Counted from the first letter of the stretch, positions 8,379 to 18,000 are shown. The stretch: 64,000 nt of DNA from Duganella sp. OV510 (GCF_900100205.1 NZ_FNEQ01000001.1:1-64000), one strand, 5' to 3'. Notes: generated by a model not told the origin, from the sequence alone. Translations and numbers: made by a program.

Positions 8379-10790
8379 CTAGGGAACGGGACTCCAAGCC
8401 ACGCCGTCGACGCTCATCAGGCCAGCATCCGAGCCCGGATCGGCTGGGTCGCCGGCGTTGGTGATCTTGATGTAGCAGCTGCCATCGTTCAGGAAGCGCC
8501 ACACGCCCAGATCACGGAAATGCCATTCGCCGAACTTGTGGTCGATGTAGAACGTGGTCAGACCATCGGCGTGTTGGACATCGATGCGGCACTTACGCTG
8601 CGCGTTGGTGGTGCCCGGCGCGTTGAGCATGATGCGGTAACGACCGGCGGATGCGAACGCTGGGTGGAACTGGATAAAGCGGCCTCCCTTATTGCCATTT
8701 CCCTCGTTCCACATATTCGTGCCGTAAAACTCCGGCGGGAATACCGCAGTTGACCATCCGGCGGCCGGGATTGTGCCAGGCCCGCTCGTCGTGATCTTGC
8801 CGAACGAATTAGCGGAACCAGTGTTGATGGCGCCATTATTCAGCGTCAGAACCCGGGCGGCATCGAACGCGTAAGGCCGAACTGCCGCCTGGATATCGGC
8901 TGGGTTGATATCATGCAGGCGCATTTTGTTTTTGATAGCCAACACCATCGCCGTAGCGGCCGCCTCGCCCAGGGAGCCGAACGTCACCTCCATGCGCGCC
9001 GAGCCGAACAGGGTGTGCGACACGCTGATGCCGTTGCAGAAGTTGGCATAGTTCCCGCATTCGTTGGCCTTGGGCAGCATGCAGCGATACTCAATCCCGT
9101 AGTAGCCCACTGGGACGTTGACCGACGAGAGGCCGCCTTCGCTGCGGACCAAGCCGCTGACGTTGCGGCGGCTGCAGATGTGTGAATCCATCGCATAGTT
9201 CGCATTTATTACTGGATATGCTGGGACTGCGACCTTGTTGTAGTTCGACTCGGTCATCGTGTAGTCGCCAACCATACGGGCTGCTTCACGAACGTACAAC
9301 TCAGGAGACAAGCCAGCGGTGCCGTCCTCCACAAACTCGTCGGAGCAGAAACCCCAGTCAGCCAGAGAGGTTTTTAGTGCTGCTGGGACGCGGCTATCCT
9401 CGCGAAGGAACTTGAACAGGCCCAGCGTATAGTTGGTGTGGTTCAGGACAATCTGATCCTGGGCCGCGTAGTCGTTGGTGACATAACCAAAGTTACCGCC
9501 CGCGAAGTCAGTGGAGTACGAGCCGTTGCTGTTCCAGTCCTGCTTTTTGACCCCGCCCAGCGGGATTGCGGCACGATAAAACATCTGGTCGAGCGTCTGG
9601 TAAGACGCTGGCGCCGCTGCCATGCTGCGCCCCAGCACCTCGTACCAGAGCGGACTGTAGGTTGCTGGATCGGGTACCGGCAAACGGATCGCTGGATCGT
9701 TGGTCATAACCAGGCGGTAGCAGAATGCTTGCAGGCGATTGTCCGCCGTGCCAGCAGCTTCCAGTGGTGCGGGGTCGATATAGGGCAGCAGACCAGATCC
9801 AGCGTTGCCGGCAATGACATAGGCGCTGGGGTTTCCGGTATGCGCAAACGACGGCTGCACACCGTTGAAGGTTTCACCATACGTCGCATTCGCTTCGCGG
9901 CCGTAGGTGAAACTGATGCCGGCGCGGATCAGCAAGTTGGACGAGTAGCTGCCTTCCCCGAACATACGGCCGAATACGCGCTTCGTGCGCGTCACGTCCA
10001 GGCGATGCGCCAAGTCCAAATAACGGATGTCGCCAGCTTGTTTGTTCACGGCGGTCACACGGAAGTTGAATAACACCGGCACTTGATATTCGTTCAACAT
10101 GTCGCGAAGCACGGCCAGAGCAACTTTAGGCTCAACGGCGTATGGGCTAATGGCATCCATGCCAAAATCACCGAGACTCATACCGTACACCGCAGCGCAG
10201 CGACGGAAGAACTCCATCGTCATCACATTCATGCAGGTGCGCGGATTGAAGCCACGGTAGTCGACGCGAGCCAAGCCGCCGGTCATCATCCCGCCGAGCC
10301 GACCGTTCTCCGAAATCAGCAGCACAGACACGCCGGACTGCGCCGCTGTGCATGCCGCCATCACGCCGGCGAACGTTGCACCGTAGATCACGATATCGGC
10401 GCGCAGGGTTGCAGCAGCGGTGCGGTCAGCGGTGCGCAACGCGGCCGAGCCGGTGTTTCCAGCGCCCGGTCCTTTCAAGCCCAGCAAATCGCCGCTGCTG
10501 CTGACGTCGAACTGTGGTGCGGTCGGAGAGGCTTCACCAACCGTTGCGCTGATGCTCCCTGCCGAACAGGTCATCATCACCTTCTGCGTTGATGCAAACG
10601 GGCCGATCTGGGGCAGCGCGCCGGCGCCGACGGTCCATGATTTAACCGAGTTGGTCCCTCCTCGGACCAGGTCCAGCTGGTAGGCGACGCCGGCGGAATT
10701 CGCCGCGCCGGTCAGCAGCAGCACCTTACCCTCGTTCAGGGTGATGGTCTTTGCGGACTCGCCGACTTTGATCGTGGTGGTGATGGGCAT
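8379..10790 (-). CDS. FAD-dependent oxidoreductase with phage N-domain and golvesin-like C-domain (803 aa)
   Basis: Three parts are visible. Residues 1-~100 (MPITTTIKVGESAKTITL ...) form a short beta-rich domain of the kind found at the start of phage decoration or fibre proteins. Residues ~130-680 are an FAD_oxidored (PF12831-like) enzyme: the dinucleotide motif IYGATFAGVMAACTAA with G137/G142, E161 at the end of the second strand, LGGMMTGGL, and the late YRCMLPKANECGN and SARMEVTFGSLG segments of that family. Residues ~690-803 resemble golvesin/xanthan-lyase-type C-terminal domains (FIQFHPAFASAGRYRI ... SVDGVAWSP). It sits between the coat-protein block and the DnaT-like connector, facing the same way as the virion genes. 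Its substrate is unknown; a role on the virion surface, perhaps on host polysaccharide, is inference. Confidence 0.85.
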   Translation of the reverse strand: MPITTTIKVGESAKTITLNEGKVLLLTGAANSAGVAYQLDLVRGGTNSVKSWTVGAGALPQIGPFASTQKVMMTCSAGSISATVGEASPTAPQFDVSSSGDLLGLKGPGAGNTGSAALRTADRTAAATLRADIVIYGATFAGVMAACTAAQSGVSVLLISENGRLGGMMTGGLARVDYRGFNPRTCMNVMTMEFFRRCAAVYGMSLGDFGMDAISPYAVEPKVALAVLRDMLNEYQVPVLFNFRVTAVNKQAGDIRYLDLAHRLDVTRTKRVFGRMFGEGSYSSNLLIRAGISFTYGREANATYGETFNGVQPSFAHTGNPSAYVIAGNAGSGLLPYIDPAPLEAAGTADNRLQAFCYRLVMTNDPAIRLPVPDPATYSPLWYEVLGRSMAAAPASYQTLDQMFYRAAIPLGGVKKQDWNSNGSYSTDFAGGNFGYVTNDYAAQDQIVLNHTNYTLGLFKFLREDSRVPAALKTSLADWGFCSDEFVEDGTAGLSPELYVREAARMVGDYTMTESNYNKVAVPAYPVINANYAMDSHICSRRNVSGLVRSEGGLSSVNVPVGYYGIEYRCMLPKANECGNYANFCNGISVSHTLFGSARMEVTFGSLGEAAATAMVLAIKNKMRLHDINPADIQAAVRPYAFDAARVLTLNNGAINTGSANSFGKITTSGPGTIPAAGWSTAVFPPEFYGTNMWNEGNGNKGGRFIQFHPAFASAGRYRIMLNAPGTTNAQRKCRIDVQHADGLTTFYIDHKFGEWHFRDLGVWRFLNDGSCYIKITNAGDPADPGSDAGLMSVDGVAWSPVP

Positions 10791-10819
10791 TGGCTATCTC
10801 GGCAGCGGAATTGGAAAGA

Positions 10820-10836
10820 GCCCGCGCGCAGCGGGC
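10820..10836 (-). terminator. Weak hairpin before the oxidoreductase gene
   Basis: GCCCGC-TGCGC-GCGGGC on the minus strand is followed by TCTTTCC. The T run is poor, so this may be an attenuating hairpin only. Confidence 0.35.
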
Positions 10837-10854
10837 GGTGGTGGTGCTGGACGA

Positions 10855-11319
10855 TTACTTCGTGTCGTCGCTGGCGGCGGTGGCCGCCTTCTTGGTGCCG
10901 GCTGGCTTCTCGGCTGCCTTGGCCGCTTGGGCAATGGCCACGTCGGCCAGGCGCTGCGCTTCGTTGGCATTGGCCAGCTCGCGCTCGGTGACGGCCGATT
11001 CGCGTGCGGCCAGGGCCTGCTCACGCTCCTCCAGTTCCCCGGCGCGCTGATGCACCTGCTGCTCGCGATCATCCAGTGCGGTGCCGCGCTGGTTCAGCAG
11101 CAGTTCCAGGTTGTCCAGCTCGTCGTTGCGCGCCAGCAGCTGGTTGCGGCTGGCGATCAGTTCGGCCAGCGTTGGCACGCCGTCGCCGGTGTCGCCAGAG
11201 GTACTGCCCAGGCGTTCGCCGTCCAGCAGTTCGTGCTTTTCTGGATCGAAGTCTTTCTTCTCGATGACGACGAACTCGCCCTGGGTGGGGTGGGATGCTT
11301 TGATCTTGATGGTGGTCAT
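10855..11319 (-). CDS. Coiled-coil protein downstream of coat gene (154 aa)
   Basis: The chosen ATG at 11319 follows GAGA. The N-terminal third (MTTIKIKASHPTQGEFVVI) is beta-like; residues ~60-140 are a long charged coiled coil (LEEREQALAARESAVTER). The C-terminus is Ala/Lys-rich. Similar small proteins next to coat genes can be head fibres or minor capsid proteins, but I do not recognise the family. Confidence 0.75.
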   Translation of the reverse strand: MTTIKIKASHPTQGEFVVIEKKDFDPEKHELLDGERLGSTSGDTGDGVPTLAELIASRNQLLARNDELDNLELLLNQRGTALDDREQQVHQRAGELEEREQALAARESAVTERELANANEAQRLADVAIAQAAKAAEKPAGTKKAATAASDDTK

Positions 11320-11372
11320 GGTGTTCTCGCAAATTGCCCGGCGCCGTGCTGGCCGCCGGGTGGGGTGATGGT

Positions 11373-12542
11373 TTAGCCGCCGATCAAGTGGCCACCCAGG
11401 TGCGGGTTCGGCGCGGCGGTGCCCCATGCGAGGTTGACCTCGTAGCGGACCTGGCGTTTCTGCTTGTAGATGCAGAACTCGTAGGTGATTCCCGAAATCG
11501 GGTCAGTCACCATCATCACGTCGTCCGCCGAGTCGCCGCCTTGTGGCATGGCCGGCGCACGGGTCGCCAGCTGGATTGCCGCGCGCTGGAAGAACGCGTT
11601 GCGTACGGTAGCGCCCACCACGGTGATGCCGGTCGCTGCTGCTGGGATGGCCTGGCGTAGGCCAGGCGCCTGCAGCCGGATTTGGCCGCCATCAGCCGTG
11701 CTGTTATCGCCTGCCGCCAGGACGTACTGGTTCGGGTCACCTGCGAACTTCACGATGTCGTTCGCCAGCAGGGTGCCGGTACCAGCCGCCGCCAGGTTGA
11801 TCAGGGTAGCGCCCTTCGCGTAGCCAGCGGCGTTGGTGGTGGCGCCCGCTGCGGTACCAGCGGTGATCAGATCACCGATCGCGCCGGAGTTGTGCAGATC
11901 GAAGCCCTGGACCAGGCTGATCGCTCCGCGACGCAGCAGCTCGTCGGTGCCGGCTTCGTTCACGCGGAACAGGCCGGCCTGCTTACCTTCCAGATTAGCG
12001 GCTGCGGCTGAACCCAGCACCATGTGCAGGTCAGACAGCGGCGCGCCGTTGTCCTTCAGGATCTTCTTCGGCTGGGCAAAGTCGGACAGGTCGCCAGCAG
12101 TGCCGAACGGGATCGTGCCCGGGGTGCCGTAAGCACGGCTCAGCTTCAGGCTGGTGGTGGCCAGATCGGTTTCGACTTCATTGGTCAGCGTGCGCAGCGC
12201 CTGGGCGATACGCTGCTGATTCACGTTGGCATAAGTGCCAGCGCTTTGCAGGCGCATGGTGTCGTCGCCATCGATGCCGAATGCAACCGAGCGCTGCTTG
12301 TTGATCGTCATATCGACGTAGTTGATGGTCTGATCGCCAGCGTCCGCAGCATACGCGCCTTTGGTCAGATCTTCAGCTGCCATCGCGCCGACAACTGGCG
12401 AGCGAACGACTTGGTTCAGCGCCGCACGCTCAGCAGTCGAGTCGCGCGACACAGCCGGGATGAAGCCCACGTTCTCGCGTGCGATGACGTTCATCGCCGC
12501 ATAGATGTCCGGAACCAGGCCGTTCAAAGTCAGGGTAGTCAT
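11373..12542 (-). CDS. Major capsid protein, P22 gp5 family (389 aa)
   Basis: The start MTTLTLNGLVPDIYAAMNVI and the following VGFIPAVSRDSTAERAALNQ are typical of the P22 coat-protein family. The internal region with YVLAAGDNSTADGGQIRLQA resembles the inserted beta domain of that family. The length is near the family norm (about 390-430). A scaffold gene lies just upstream, as required for assembly. A terminator follows the scaffold and another lies just before this start, suggesting separate dosing. Confidence 0.9.
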   Translation of the reverse strand: MTTLTLNGLVPDIYAAMNVIARENVGFIPAVSRDSTAERAALNQVVRSPVVGAMAAEDLTKGAYAADAGDQTINYVDMTINKQRSVAFGIDGDDTMRLQSAGTYANVNQQRIAQALRTLTNEVETDLATTSLKLSRAYGTPGTIPFGTAGDLSDFAQPKKILKDNGAPLSDLHMVLGSAAAANLEGKQAGLFRVNEAGTDELLRRGAISLVQGFDLHNSGAIGDLITAGTAAGATTNAAGYAKGATLINLAAAGTGTLLANDIVKFAGDPNQYVLAAGDNSTADGGQIRLQAPGLRQAIPAAATGITVVGATVRNAFFQRAAIQLATRAPAMPQGGDSADDVMMVTDPISGITYEFCIYKQKRQVRYEVNLAWGTAAPNPHLGGHLIGG

Positions 12543-12563
12543 AAGTTTCGCCTTTCAGAAATG

Positions 12564-12587
12564 AAAAAAGCCCGCCGATGCGAGCCT
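12564..12587 (-). terminator. Terminator between scaffold and coat genes
   Basis: On the minus strand AGGCTCGC-ATCG-GCGGGCTT is followed by TTTT; the stem has two wobble pairs. Readthrough would be needed for the coat gene unless a local promoter exists in 12590-12685, where I see none. Confidence 0.6.
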
Positions 12588-12685
12588 GTTGGGGTGAGTT
12601 GAATGTGTGAAGCAGAGGCCAATCAGCCAAATCACCCCTCCAGCGATACAGAGAGGCTTGGCGCGATAGTCGGATGGAGCTGGTG

Positions 12686-13489
12686 TTAGCCGGAAATGGT
12701 GGTGCCGGCCTTCATTGCGTCCGCGCGCTCCTGCACGCCCATGGCCTCGAACTGGACGCGAGAAATTTGCTTGCTGCCGGCACCGCCAGTACCGCCGCTC
12801 GATGCACCGCCACCGGATGCGCCGCTGGCTTTCAGGATCTGATCCTTGAACGGGCAGGCGCGCACCAGCTGTTCCAGGCCTTCGTCAAAGTCCGCGACTT
12901 CGCCCGGGCGGCTCGGCGAGTACAGCTTGTTGCCGCTGTTGTCGTATGGGACCAGCTTGCCGTCTTCCACCTTGAAGTTGTTGCCGAAGTACGCGCGCGC
13001 CATCTCGGCCGGGATGGCCAGGCGGCTCGCGTGCTTGTCGTCGGTCAGCAGCTTCGAGCCGGTGAAGCCGCCGCCGATCATGTGGTTGTTCAGCTCGCCG
13101 GTGCGCTTATCCAGCGTGGCGGTCAGCTCCTGGATTTGCGTGGTGCTGGCCTTCGCGGCCGCCGTAACCTGCTCTTCAGCAGCGCGCTTCGCAGCGTCCT
13201 TGATCTCTTGCACCTGGGCGGCGGTTTTCAGGTCGCCGACGGACAGGCTCTTGACGGTTTCCAGCGCCTTGCGTGCTGCTTCACCGTCTTCGATGCCTTC
13301 AAAGCCCTTCAGCTTCGTTTCCGCTTCGGTAAAGCGGCGCTTATAGTCGGTGTTCTCACCGGTCAGCTGGCCGATCTTGGTGAAGGCCTGGGCGCCATCG
13401 AATTCGATCTCGGTGCCGTCGTCTTTGACATACACCGGCTTGCCACTGCGCAGGACCGCGTTGCCCTTGTCGTCGAGGAGTAGTTTCAT
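12686..13489 (-). CDS. Capsid scaffold protein, DUF6651-like (267 aa)
   Basis: Start MKLLLDDKGNAVLRSGKPVY is followed by a long charged helix (~50-150, TKLKGFEGIEDGEAARKALE and neighbours), then a region with RLAIPAEMARAYFGNNF and a flexible Gly/Ser-rich segment (GASGGGASSGGTGGAGS). This layout is usual for scaffold proteins, which guide coat assembly and then leave the head. The position directly before the coat gene supports it. Confidence 0.8.
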   Translation of the reverse strand: MKLLLDDKGNAVLRSGKPVYVKDDGTEIEFDGAQAFTKIGQLTGENTDYKRRFTEAETKLKGFEGIEDGEAARKALETVKSLSVGDLKTAAQVQEIKDAAKRAAEEQVTAAAKASTTQIQELTATLDKRTGELNNHMIGGGFTGSKLLTDDKHASRLAIPAEMARAYFGNNFKVEDGKLVPYDNSGNKLYSPSRPGEVADFDEGLEQLVRACPFKDQILKASGASGGGASSGGTGGAGSKQISRVQFEAMGVQERADAMKAGTTISG

Positions 13490-13571
13490 GGTTGAACTTT
13501 CTGTTCAGGAGGGTTGAGGGCTTGCTGCCCGGAGTGGCCGGCGGTTCGCTTGCTGCTCCGCGCGCGGCAAT

Positions 13572-13600
13572 AAAAAAAGCCGCCAGGTTGCCCGGGCGGC
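13572..13600 (-). terminator. Strong terminator upstream of scaffold gene
   Basis: On the minus strand GCCGCC-CGGGCAACCT-GGCGGC is followed by TTTTTTT. Another internal terminator of the late operon. Confidence 0.75.
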
Positions 13601-13645
13601 CTATATGTGAAAATCAGCGAAGAATTAACGGTTGCTGCGAAATTT

Positions 13646-13924
13646 TTAGTATGGTGACGGGTATAGCTGACAGCTCAGCGAACTGCGCGTCCCGCCCACC
13701 ACATGCGACACTTTATAGTTGACGGTGATCCAGCGATTCGATCCCTCGATATATTCAGTACCTCTATACAGAAACACATCAACAGCAATGGATACACTCC
13801 TTGGAGCACCTTGAACCGCGAATGAGATTTCGTGACCAGATTGTCGGAAATCGACTATCTCTGGAGGATCAACCTCCTTCATTTCACGCGAGAGAAAATC
13901 CGCAAACTGCTTTGAGTCTATCAT
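13646..13924 (-). CDS. Hypothetical protein (92 aa)
   Basis: The frame from ATG 13924 (MIDSKQFADFLSREMKEVD) gives a small alpha/beta protein; an ATG at 13954 with GGAAAT upstream would add 10 residues. It is lower in GC than its neighbours and may be an accessory insertion between the zinc-ribbon gene and the scaffold. No family recognised. Confidence 0.6.
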   Translation of the reverse strand: MIDSKQFADFLSREMKEVDPPEIVDFRQSGHEISFAVQGAPRSVSIAVDVFLYRGTEYIEGSNRWITVNYKVSHVVGGTRSSLSCQLYPSPY

Positions 13925-13983
13925 CGAGCACCCGTTTAGGAAAACATGTCCCATGATATTGGAATTTCCAAAACGAAACAACC

Positions 13984-14211
13984 TCACACGACGACGACTC
14001 GCTCCCCCTTCAGCAAGCAACCCACGCACATAATCTGCCGCGTGCCGCCCTTCAACTTGCGCGCCTGGATCATGGCGCCGATTACCGTTTCGATGAACTC
14101 TCGCCCGGAGCAGCGCGGGCATTGCAGCATCTCAGCCGGCTTGCTGGCCGTCCGGGATTTGAGCTTGGGCTGTTCCGGCGCGGCGGCCGGCGGAACGAGG
14201 TGTAGGGTCAT
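13984..14211 (-). CDS. Small zinc-ribbon protein (75 aa)
   Basis: Two CxxC pairs are visible: CPRCSG near residue 31 and CVGC near residue 63, as in small phage zinc ribbons. The ATG overlaps the stop of the upstream head gene as ATGA. Role unknown. Confidence 0.75.
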   Translation of the reverse strand: MTLHLVPPAAAPEQPKLKSRTASKPAEMLQCPRCSGREFIETVIGAMIQARKLKGGTRQIMCVGCLLKGERVVVV

Positions 14212-15284
14212 CCGGGGAGTATACCGCCCTTCCATGCCTTACGGTCACGTTCCGCCATCTGCTTCAGCGTCAGCGTGCGGCCCCGGTCGTTGGTGAAGAC
14301 CTCCGCCTTGTAGCCGCCCTCGCGGTACGCCATGCCCTTGGCCCTGCCCAGGATCTCGTCCTGCGCCTCCTCGGTCTGCGCCTTCAACCAGTCGTTGTAG
14401 GTCAGATTCGCATCGACCGGGCCGCCGGCGGCCGAGCGCTGACCGTACAACGTTTTCTGCCCTTTCAGCAGCGCTATCGAGGTGGACCGGCAGCGCCAGT
14501 GCAATCGCCCCGGCCCAGCGCGGTACGGCACGCTATGACCAACCGGCTTGTGGTCCACCGGCGTGTACAGCAGGTGGTCCCGCGCGCGGCAATCTGGCGT
14601 CGTCTTGCCGTCTAGCGTGCTAACCCACATCTCGTCGCCGAGGATGTCGAGATTATCCTTGTAGAACTGGTTTCGCGTGATCTGCGCGGTGTGGCTCAGG
14701 GCCGTCTGCACGACCGCATCGATCTCGCGCCGGCTGGTATCCAGAAGGCCGTCGGCGTAGTTCAACGCCTTGGTGCCGCGAATCTCCCGCACAATGTCGG
14801 CGGTGGTCTTGCCCTGGGTATAGCCCACGGCGATGGTGTCCTTGATGCGCTGCAGGCGGTTGGTACCAAGGCCGGTCGCCCACTCTTTCAGCAGGCGGCC
14901 CTGCATCGGCTGAGCCACGGCGGCGGCGTAGACCTGTTCCGGCACGATGGCGCCGATGCTGAAGTCGACCGGCACGACGTGCTTGTACAGGTCGTACTGG
15001 AACTGGCCCTCGTACTCGACGTAGGCGCGCAACTCGTCGGTCATGCCCTCGTATAGCGCGGCGTAGGCCTGCGCATTCAGTTCACGTGCCGACTTCAGGA
15101 GTGAGTCCAGGCGCTGCACCTTGAACGAGTCCGCATCCACGTCGACCAGCGCAGCATTCAACGCGCCGATCAGGTCCGCATCCGTCAGGTTCAGGATGCG
15201 GATCATCTTCGCCAGCACGAAGTTGCCGTAGCCGGCCATGTCCACCTGGTGGCGGACGGCGTGGTTCAGCAGCGGGTCGATCAT
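14208..15284 (-). CDS. Minor head protein, phage Mu gpF / SPP1 gp7 family (358 aa)
   Basis: The central and C-terminal part shows the gpF-like domain: RNQFYKDNLDILGDEMW, then TTPDCRARDH and LHWRCRST, the conserved Cys/His-containing core. It is adjacent to and overlaps the portal gene, the standard order for this head morphogenesis protein. The N-terminal ~130 residues are helical. Confidence 0.88.
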   Translation of the reverse strand: MIDPLLNHAVRHQVDMAGYGNFVLAKMIRILNLTDADLIGALNAALVDVDADSFKVQRLDSLLKSARELNAQAYAALYEGMTDELRAYVEYEGQFQYDLYKHVVPVDFSIGAIVPEQVYAAAVAQPMQGRLLKEWATGLGTNRLQRIKDTIAVGYTQGKTTADIVREIRGTKALNYADGLLDTSRREIDAVVQTALSHTAQITRNQFYKDNLDILGDEMWVSTLDGKTTPDCRARDHLLYTPVDHKPVGHSVPYRAGPGRLHWRCRSTSIALLKGQKTLYGQRSAAGGPVDANLTYNDWLKAQTEEAQDEILGRAKGMAYREGGYKAEVFTNDRGRTLTLKQMAERDRKAWKGGILPG

Positions 15285-16705
15285 GGCTCTTCTGGATCAG
15301 GCTTCGCTGGTTTTCCAGGTGTGGTCTCATCGTCCATCGTGCCAGGCGGCGGGCCTTGGCGGTCGATGCGCTCTTTCTCAGTCTCCCAGTCGGTGTCGGG
15401 CTTGATGATGCCGCGCCGCTGGAATTCCTCGTGCAGCGACTCGTCAGACAGCTTTCCGGCCTGGTTGGTCTTGAGCAGCAGCTCGGCACTGGCCTCTGCC
15501 AGCGTCGCAGCGCCAAAGTCCTTGAACAGCGTGATATGGCCACCGGTCTGCTCACCGAGGAAGTCCGCCATGAACTGCAGCGCCTGGTCGGCGGCGTCCT
15601 CGATGTTCTCGGCGACCTTCTGGAGCGCGCAAGCGCCCTGCTCGTTGTCGGCCAGAGTCTGCGATTCGGTGATGTTGCCGGGCTTAATCACCAGCAGCTC
15701 GGCGCCAGCTTGGCGCATGCGGTCCTCCAAGTCGAGGATCGACACCCGGCCGGCCTCGATGGCGGCGCCGCTATGCTCCACGAATTTCAAATCGGCGTCA
15801 GGGTGGTCGGCCTTGACGGCAGTGCCAGCGCCGACGACGATTTCGTTCTCACCCAAGCCCTTGCCGAACAGGATCGGCACCCGGGCGACATGCAGAATGT
15901 TCTGCTGGTCACTCTTGCTCTGCCAGTGCTCGACGTTGGCATGCGCCAGCTCCAGCAGCGCCGGCCGGGCCATCATGAAGCCCAGGCGGTTGCCGTAGAC
16001 CGGCACGAACGGGATGCCCTTGAGCGTGGTCACACCACTCTCGTGCACAGCCCAGTCATCGTCTCTTTTATTCTCGGTCTTGCGCCAGGTTTCCCACGCG
16101 CCACGGCGCAGCACGCGCACCTGATCGATCAGCTCGACGTCGAATTCGCCATCCGGCACCTCGACCCTCTCCAGTAGGCGCAGCTGCGTCAGGCCAGATT
16201 TGTCGGACAGCCAACCCAAGATGCTGCGCGGGTGGATCTGCACGAAGTATGGCCGAACGCCGGCGGCGTCCTCGTCGGCCTTGGTCACGTACAGCGCCCT
16301 GCCGTCCTTGTCCTTGGTCGCAGGGTAGTCCACCAGGATGCCGGAGAAGCCGTAGCCCAGCGCCTCCTGCCCCACTTCTGCAAGGAAGGCATGCAGGTTG
16401 CGGCCTTGGCGATCGACGTCCTCGCACAGCGTCTGGATCTTCGCTGGCACATCCTTGCCGAACGTGACCGGCTTGCTGAATGGTTTGGCGCCCAGCACCT
16501 CGATGGTCCGCTGGTAGGCTGGGAACAGCGTGGCCACGGCTAGGCGCGTCTCGTGCGACTTATCATCCTCGCCCGGCCATTGCGGCAGGTAGGTCTTGCC
16601 GGCGACCCGCATGGCGTCGGTGCCGCCCAGCAGCGCATCGATGAGCGCGCAGTGCTTGTTCAGCGCTGCGGCTGCATCGGATTGTTTGCGGACGGCGTGG
16701 ACCAT
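15281..16705 (-). CDS. Portal protein, DUF4055 family (474 aa)
   Basis: The portal ring is the DNA gate of the head and the terminase docking site. DUF4055 features are visible: WPGEDDKSHETRLAVATLFP early, LAEVGQEALGYGFSGILVDY, and GIPFVPVYGNRLGF in the middle. Length and position between terminase and gpF-like gene agree. The C-terminus is Pro-rich and acidic. Stop and next start overlap. Confidence 0.88.
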   Translation of the reverse strand: MVHAVRKQSDAAAALNKHCALIDALLGGTDAMRVAGKTYLPQWPGEDDKSHETRLAVATLFPAYQRTIEVLGAKPFSKPVTFGKDVPAKIQTLCEDVDRQGRNLHAFLAEVGQEALGYGFSGILVDYPATKDKDGRALYVTKADEDAAGVRPYFVQIHPRSILGWLSDKSGLTQLRLLERVEVPDGEFDVELIDQVRVLRRGAWETWRKTENKRDDDWAVHESGVTTLKGIPFVPVYGNRLGFMMARPALLELAHANVEHWQSKSDQQNILHVARVPILFGKGLGENEIVVGAGTAVKADHPDADLKFVEHSGAAIEAGRVSILDLEDRMRQAGAELLVIKPGNITESQTLADNEQGACALQKVAENIEDAADQALQFMADFLGEQTGGHITLFKDFGAATLAEASAELLLKTNQAGKLSDESLHEEFQRRGIIKPDTDWETEKERIDRQGPPPGTMDDETTPGKPAKPDPEEP

Positions 16706-16716
16706 GGAGTTCCTTG

Positions 16717-18000
16717 TTACATGCGAAGCGAAGTCACCGAGGTTTCGCGCTTCACGATTGGGTACCGCTTCACGAGGTAATACCCATTTGCGTCATTCGG
16801 ATGGTCATGGCCAGATTTCTTGTCAGGCTGCCCGTCAGCGCCCCACACCTGCTGCTCCAACGCTTCGGTGGTCGTCGGACAGGTGTCGGTGTTGATCTTC
16901 CAGCGGCGCACGCCGTCGGCGTTCAGGATCATCGCGTTATACGCGTTGACCCGATCTTTCACTGCTGGGTTAGAGTGGTCGACCTCGATCTGGAAGCCGG
17001 CCGCGCGCAGGATCGACAGGTCCGATTCGCTGGCGTTTTTGCTACTGGTGTTCTGCCCGGACGCGTCCGGGAAAATCTTGACCTGGTGGCCCTTATCCTT
17101 GAAGTCTTCCTTCAATATCCGCGCCATGGCCGGCGTGTCGCGCACCTTCACGCGCTCGGCCAGCGTGAGCGGCAGGCCCTCGCGGACCACGTTGATGCAT
17201 GCGGTCATATTCTGCACGTTGAAGTCCAGCCCCACCTGCAGCGGCTCGCCAGGCAGGATGATCGCAGTCGAGCGATTCTGCACTCGGTCAAAGTCAGGAT
17301 ATACACTGCCGCTGGTCAGATTCGTGAACTTGCCCCGCAGGTACGCGTCGATCAGTGCTGGCGGGTAGCTAGCCAGCAGCGACGGGATGTAGTCCGCCGG
17401 TAGGTTCAGTTCATTGTCAAACGTGCTGGCCTGGATCAGCCCATACAGCGCGGCCAGCTCCGGCTTGTCGCGCAGCGCCTTCACGAACTGCTGGTAGACG
17501 AACTTGAAGCCCTCGGGCGTGGTCGTCACGTCGATGCCATTCAACAGCCCGGGTACGTTGTAGCGCATCCGCGCGATGATCTTGCGCCAAGCCGTCTCGG
17601 CCTTCTTCATCGGCATCACGTCCAGCTCGTCGATCAGCGCGTGGCCGATCTTGAAGCCGACAATCGTCTCCGGCTTCTCCATCGACCGGCAGATGACCGT
17701 GCCGCGATACAGTCGCCCCTGATATACCTCCACCTCGTGGTCGCCCTGCTTAACCTTGATGCGCAGCCCCATCTTGTCCGCGACCTCCTCCATCGTGGGA
17801 TAGAAGATGTCGCGGATCTGCGGGTAGGTCGGTGCGAAGTAGCCTTGGCTGATGCCCGGCCACTGCCAAAAGTGCATGCACATGCCGATACAGCCGACGA
17901 AGGTCTTGCCTGAGCCGAAGCCGGCTACGTAGGCCTTGTACTTGTGCGGCAGGTTCAGGAACGCTGCCTGCGGGATGTTCAGTTCAAGCTGGGGTGTCAT
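16717..18000 (-). CDS. Terminase large subunit (427 aa)
   Basis: From ATG 18000 (MTPQLELNIPQAAFLNLP) the packaging ATPase shows Walker A GFGSGKT (27-33) and Walker B ALIDELD (121-127). The RNase-H-like nuclease follows, with D259 in GLDFN and D312 in FPDASG. The C-terminus SGHDHPNDANGYYLVKRYP is typical. It overlaps the small subunit gene by 17 bases. Confidence 0.93.
   Translation of the reverse strand: MTPQLELNIPQAAFLNLPHKYKAYVAGFGSGKTFVGCIGMCMHFWQWPGISQGYFAPTYPQIRDIFYPTMEEVADKMGLRIKVKQGDHEVEVYQGRLYRGTVICRSMEKPETIVGFKIGHALIDELDVMPMKKAETAWRKIIARMRYNVPGLLNGIDVTTTPEGFKFVYQQFVKALRDKPELAALYGLIQASTFDNELNLPADYIPSLLASYPPALIDAYLRGKFTNLTSGSVYPDFDRVQNRSTAIILPGEPLQVGLDFNVQNMTACINVVREGLPLTLAERVKVRDTPAMARILKEDFKDKGHQVKIFPDASGQNTSSKNASESDLSILRAAGFQIEVDHSNPAVKDRVNAYNAMILNADGVRRWKINTDTCPTTTEALEQQVWGADGQPDKKSGHDHPNDANGYYLVKRYPIVKRETSVTSLRM

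Noticed and set aside
13984..14235. Earlier ATG for the zinc-ribbon gene at 14235
   Set aside because: The ATG at 14211 overlaps the upstream stop as ATGA, the standard pattern in this operon; the extra residues only mirror the end of the previous gene.
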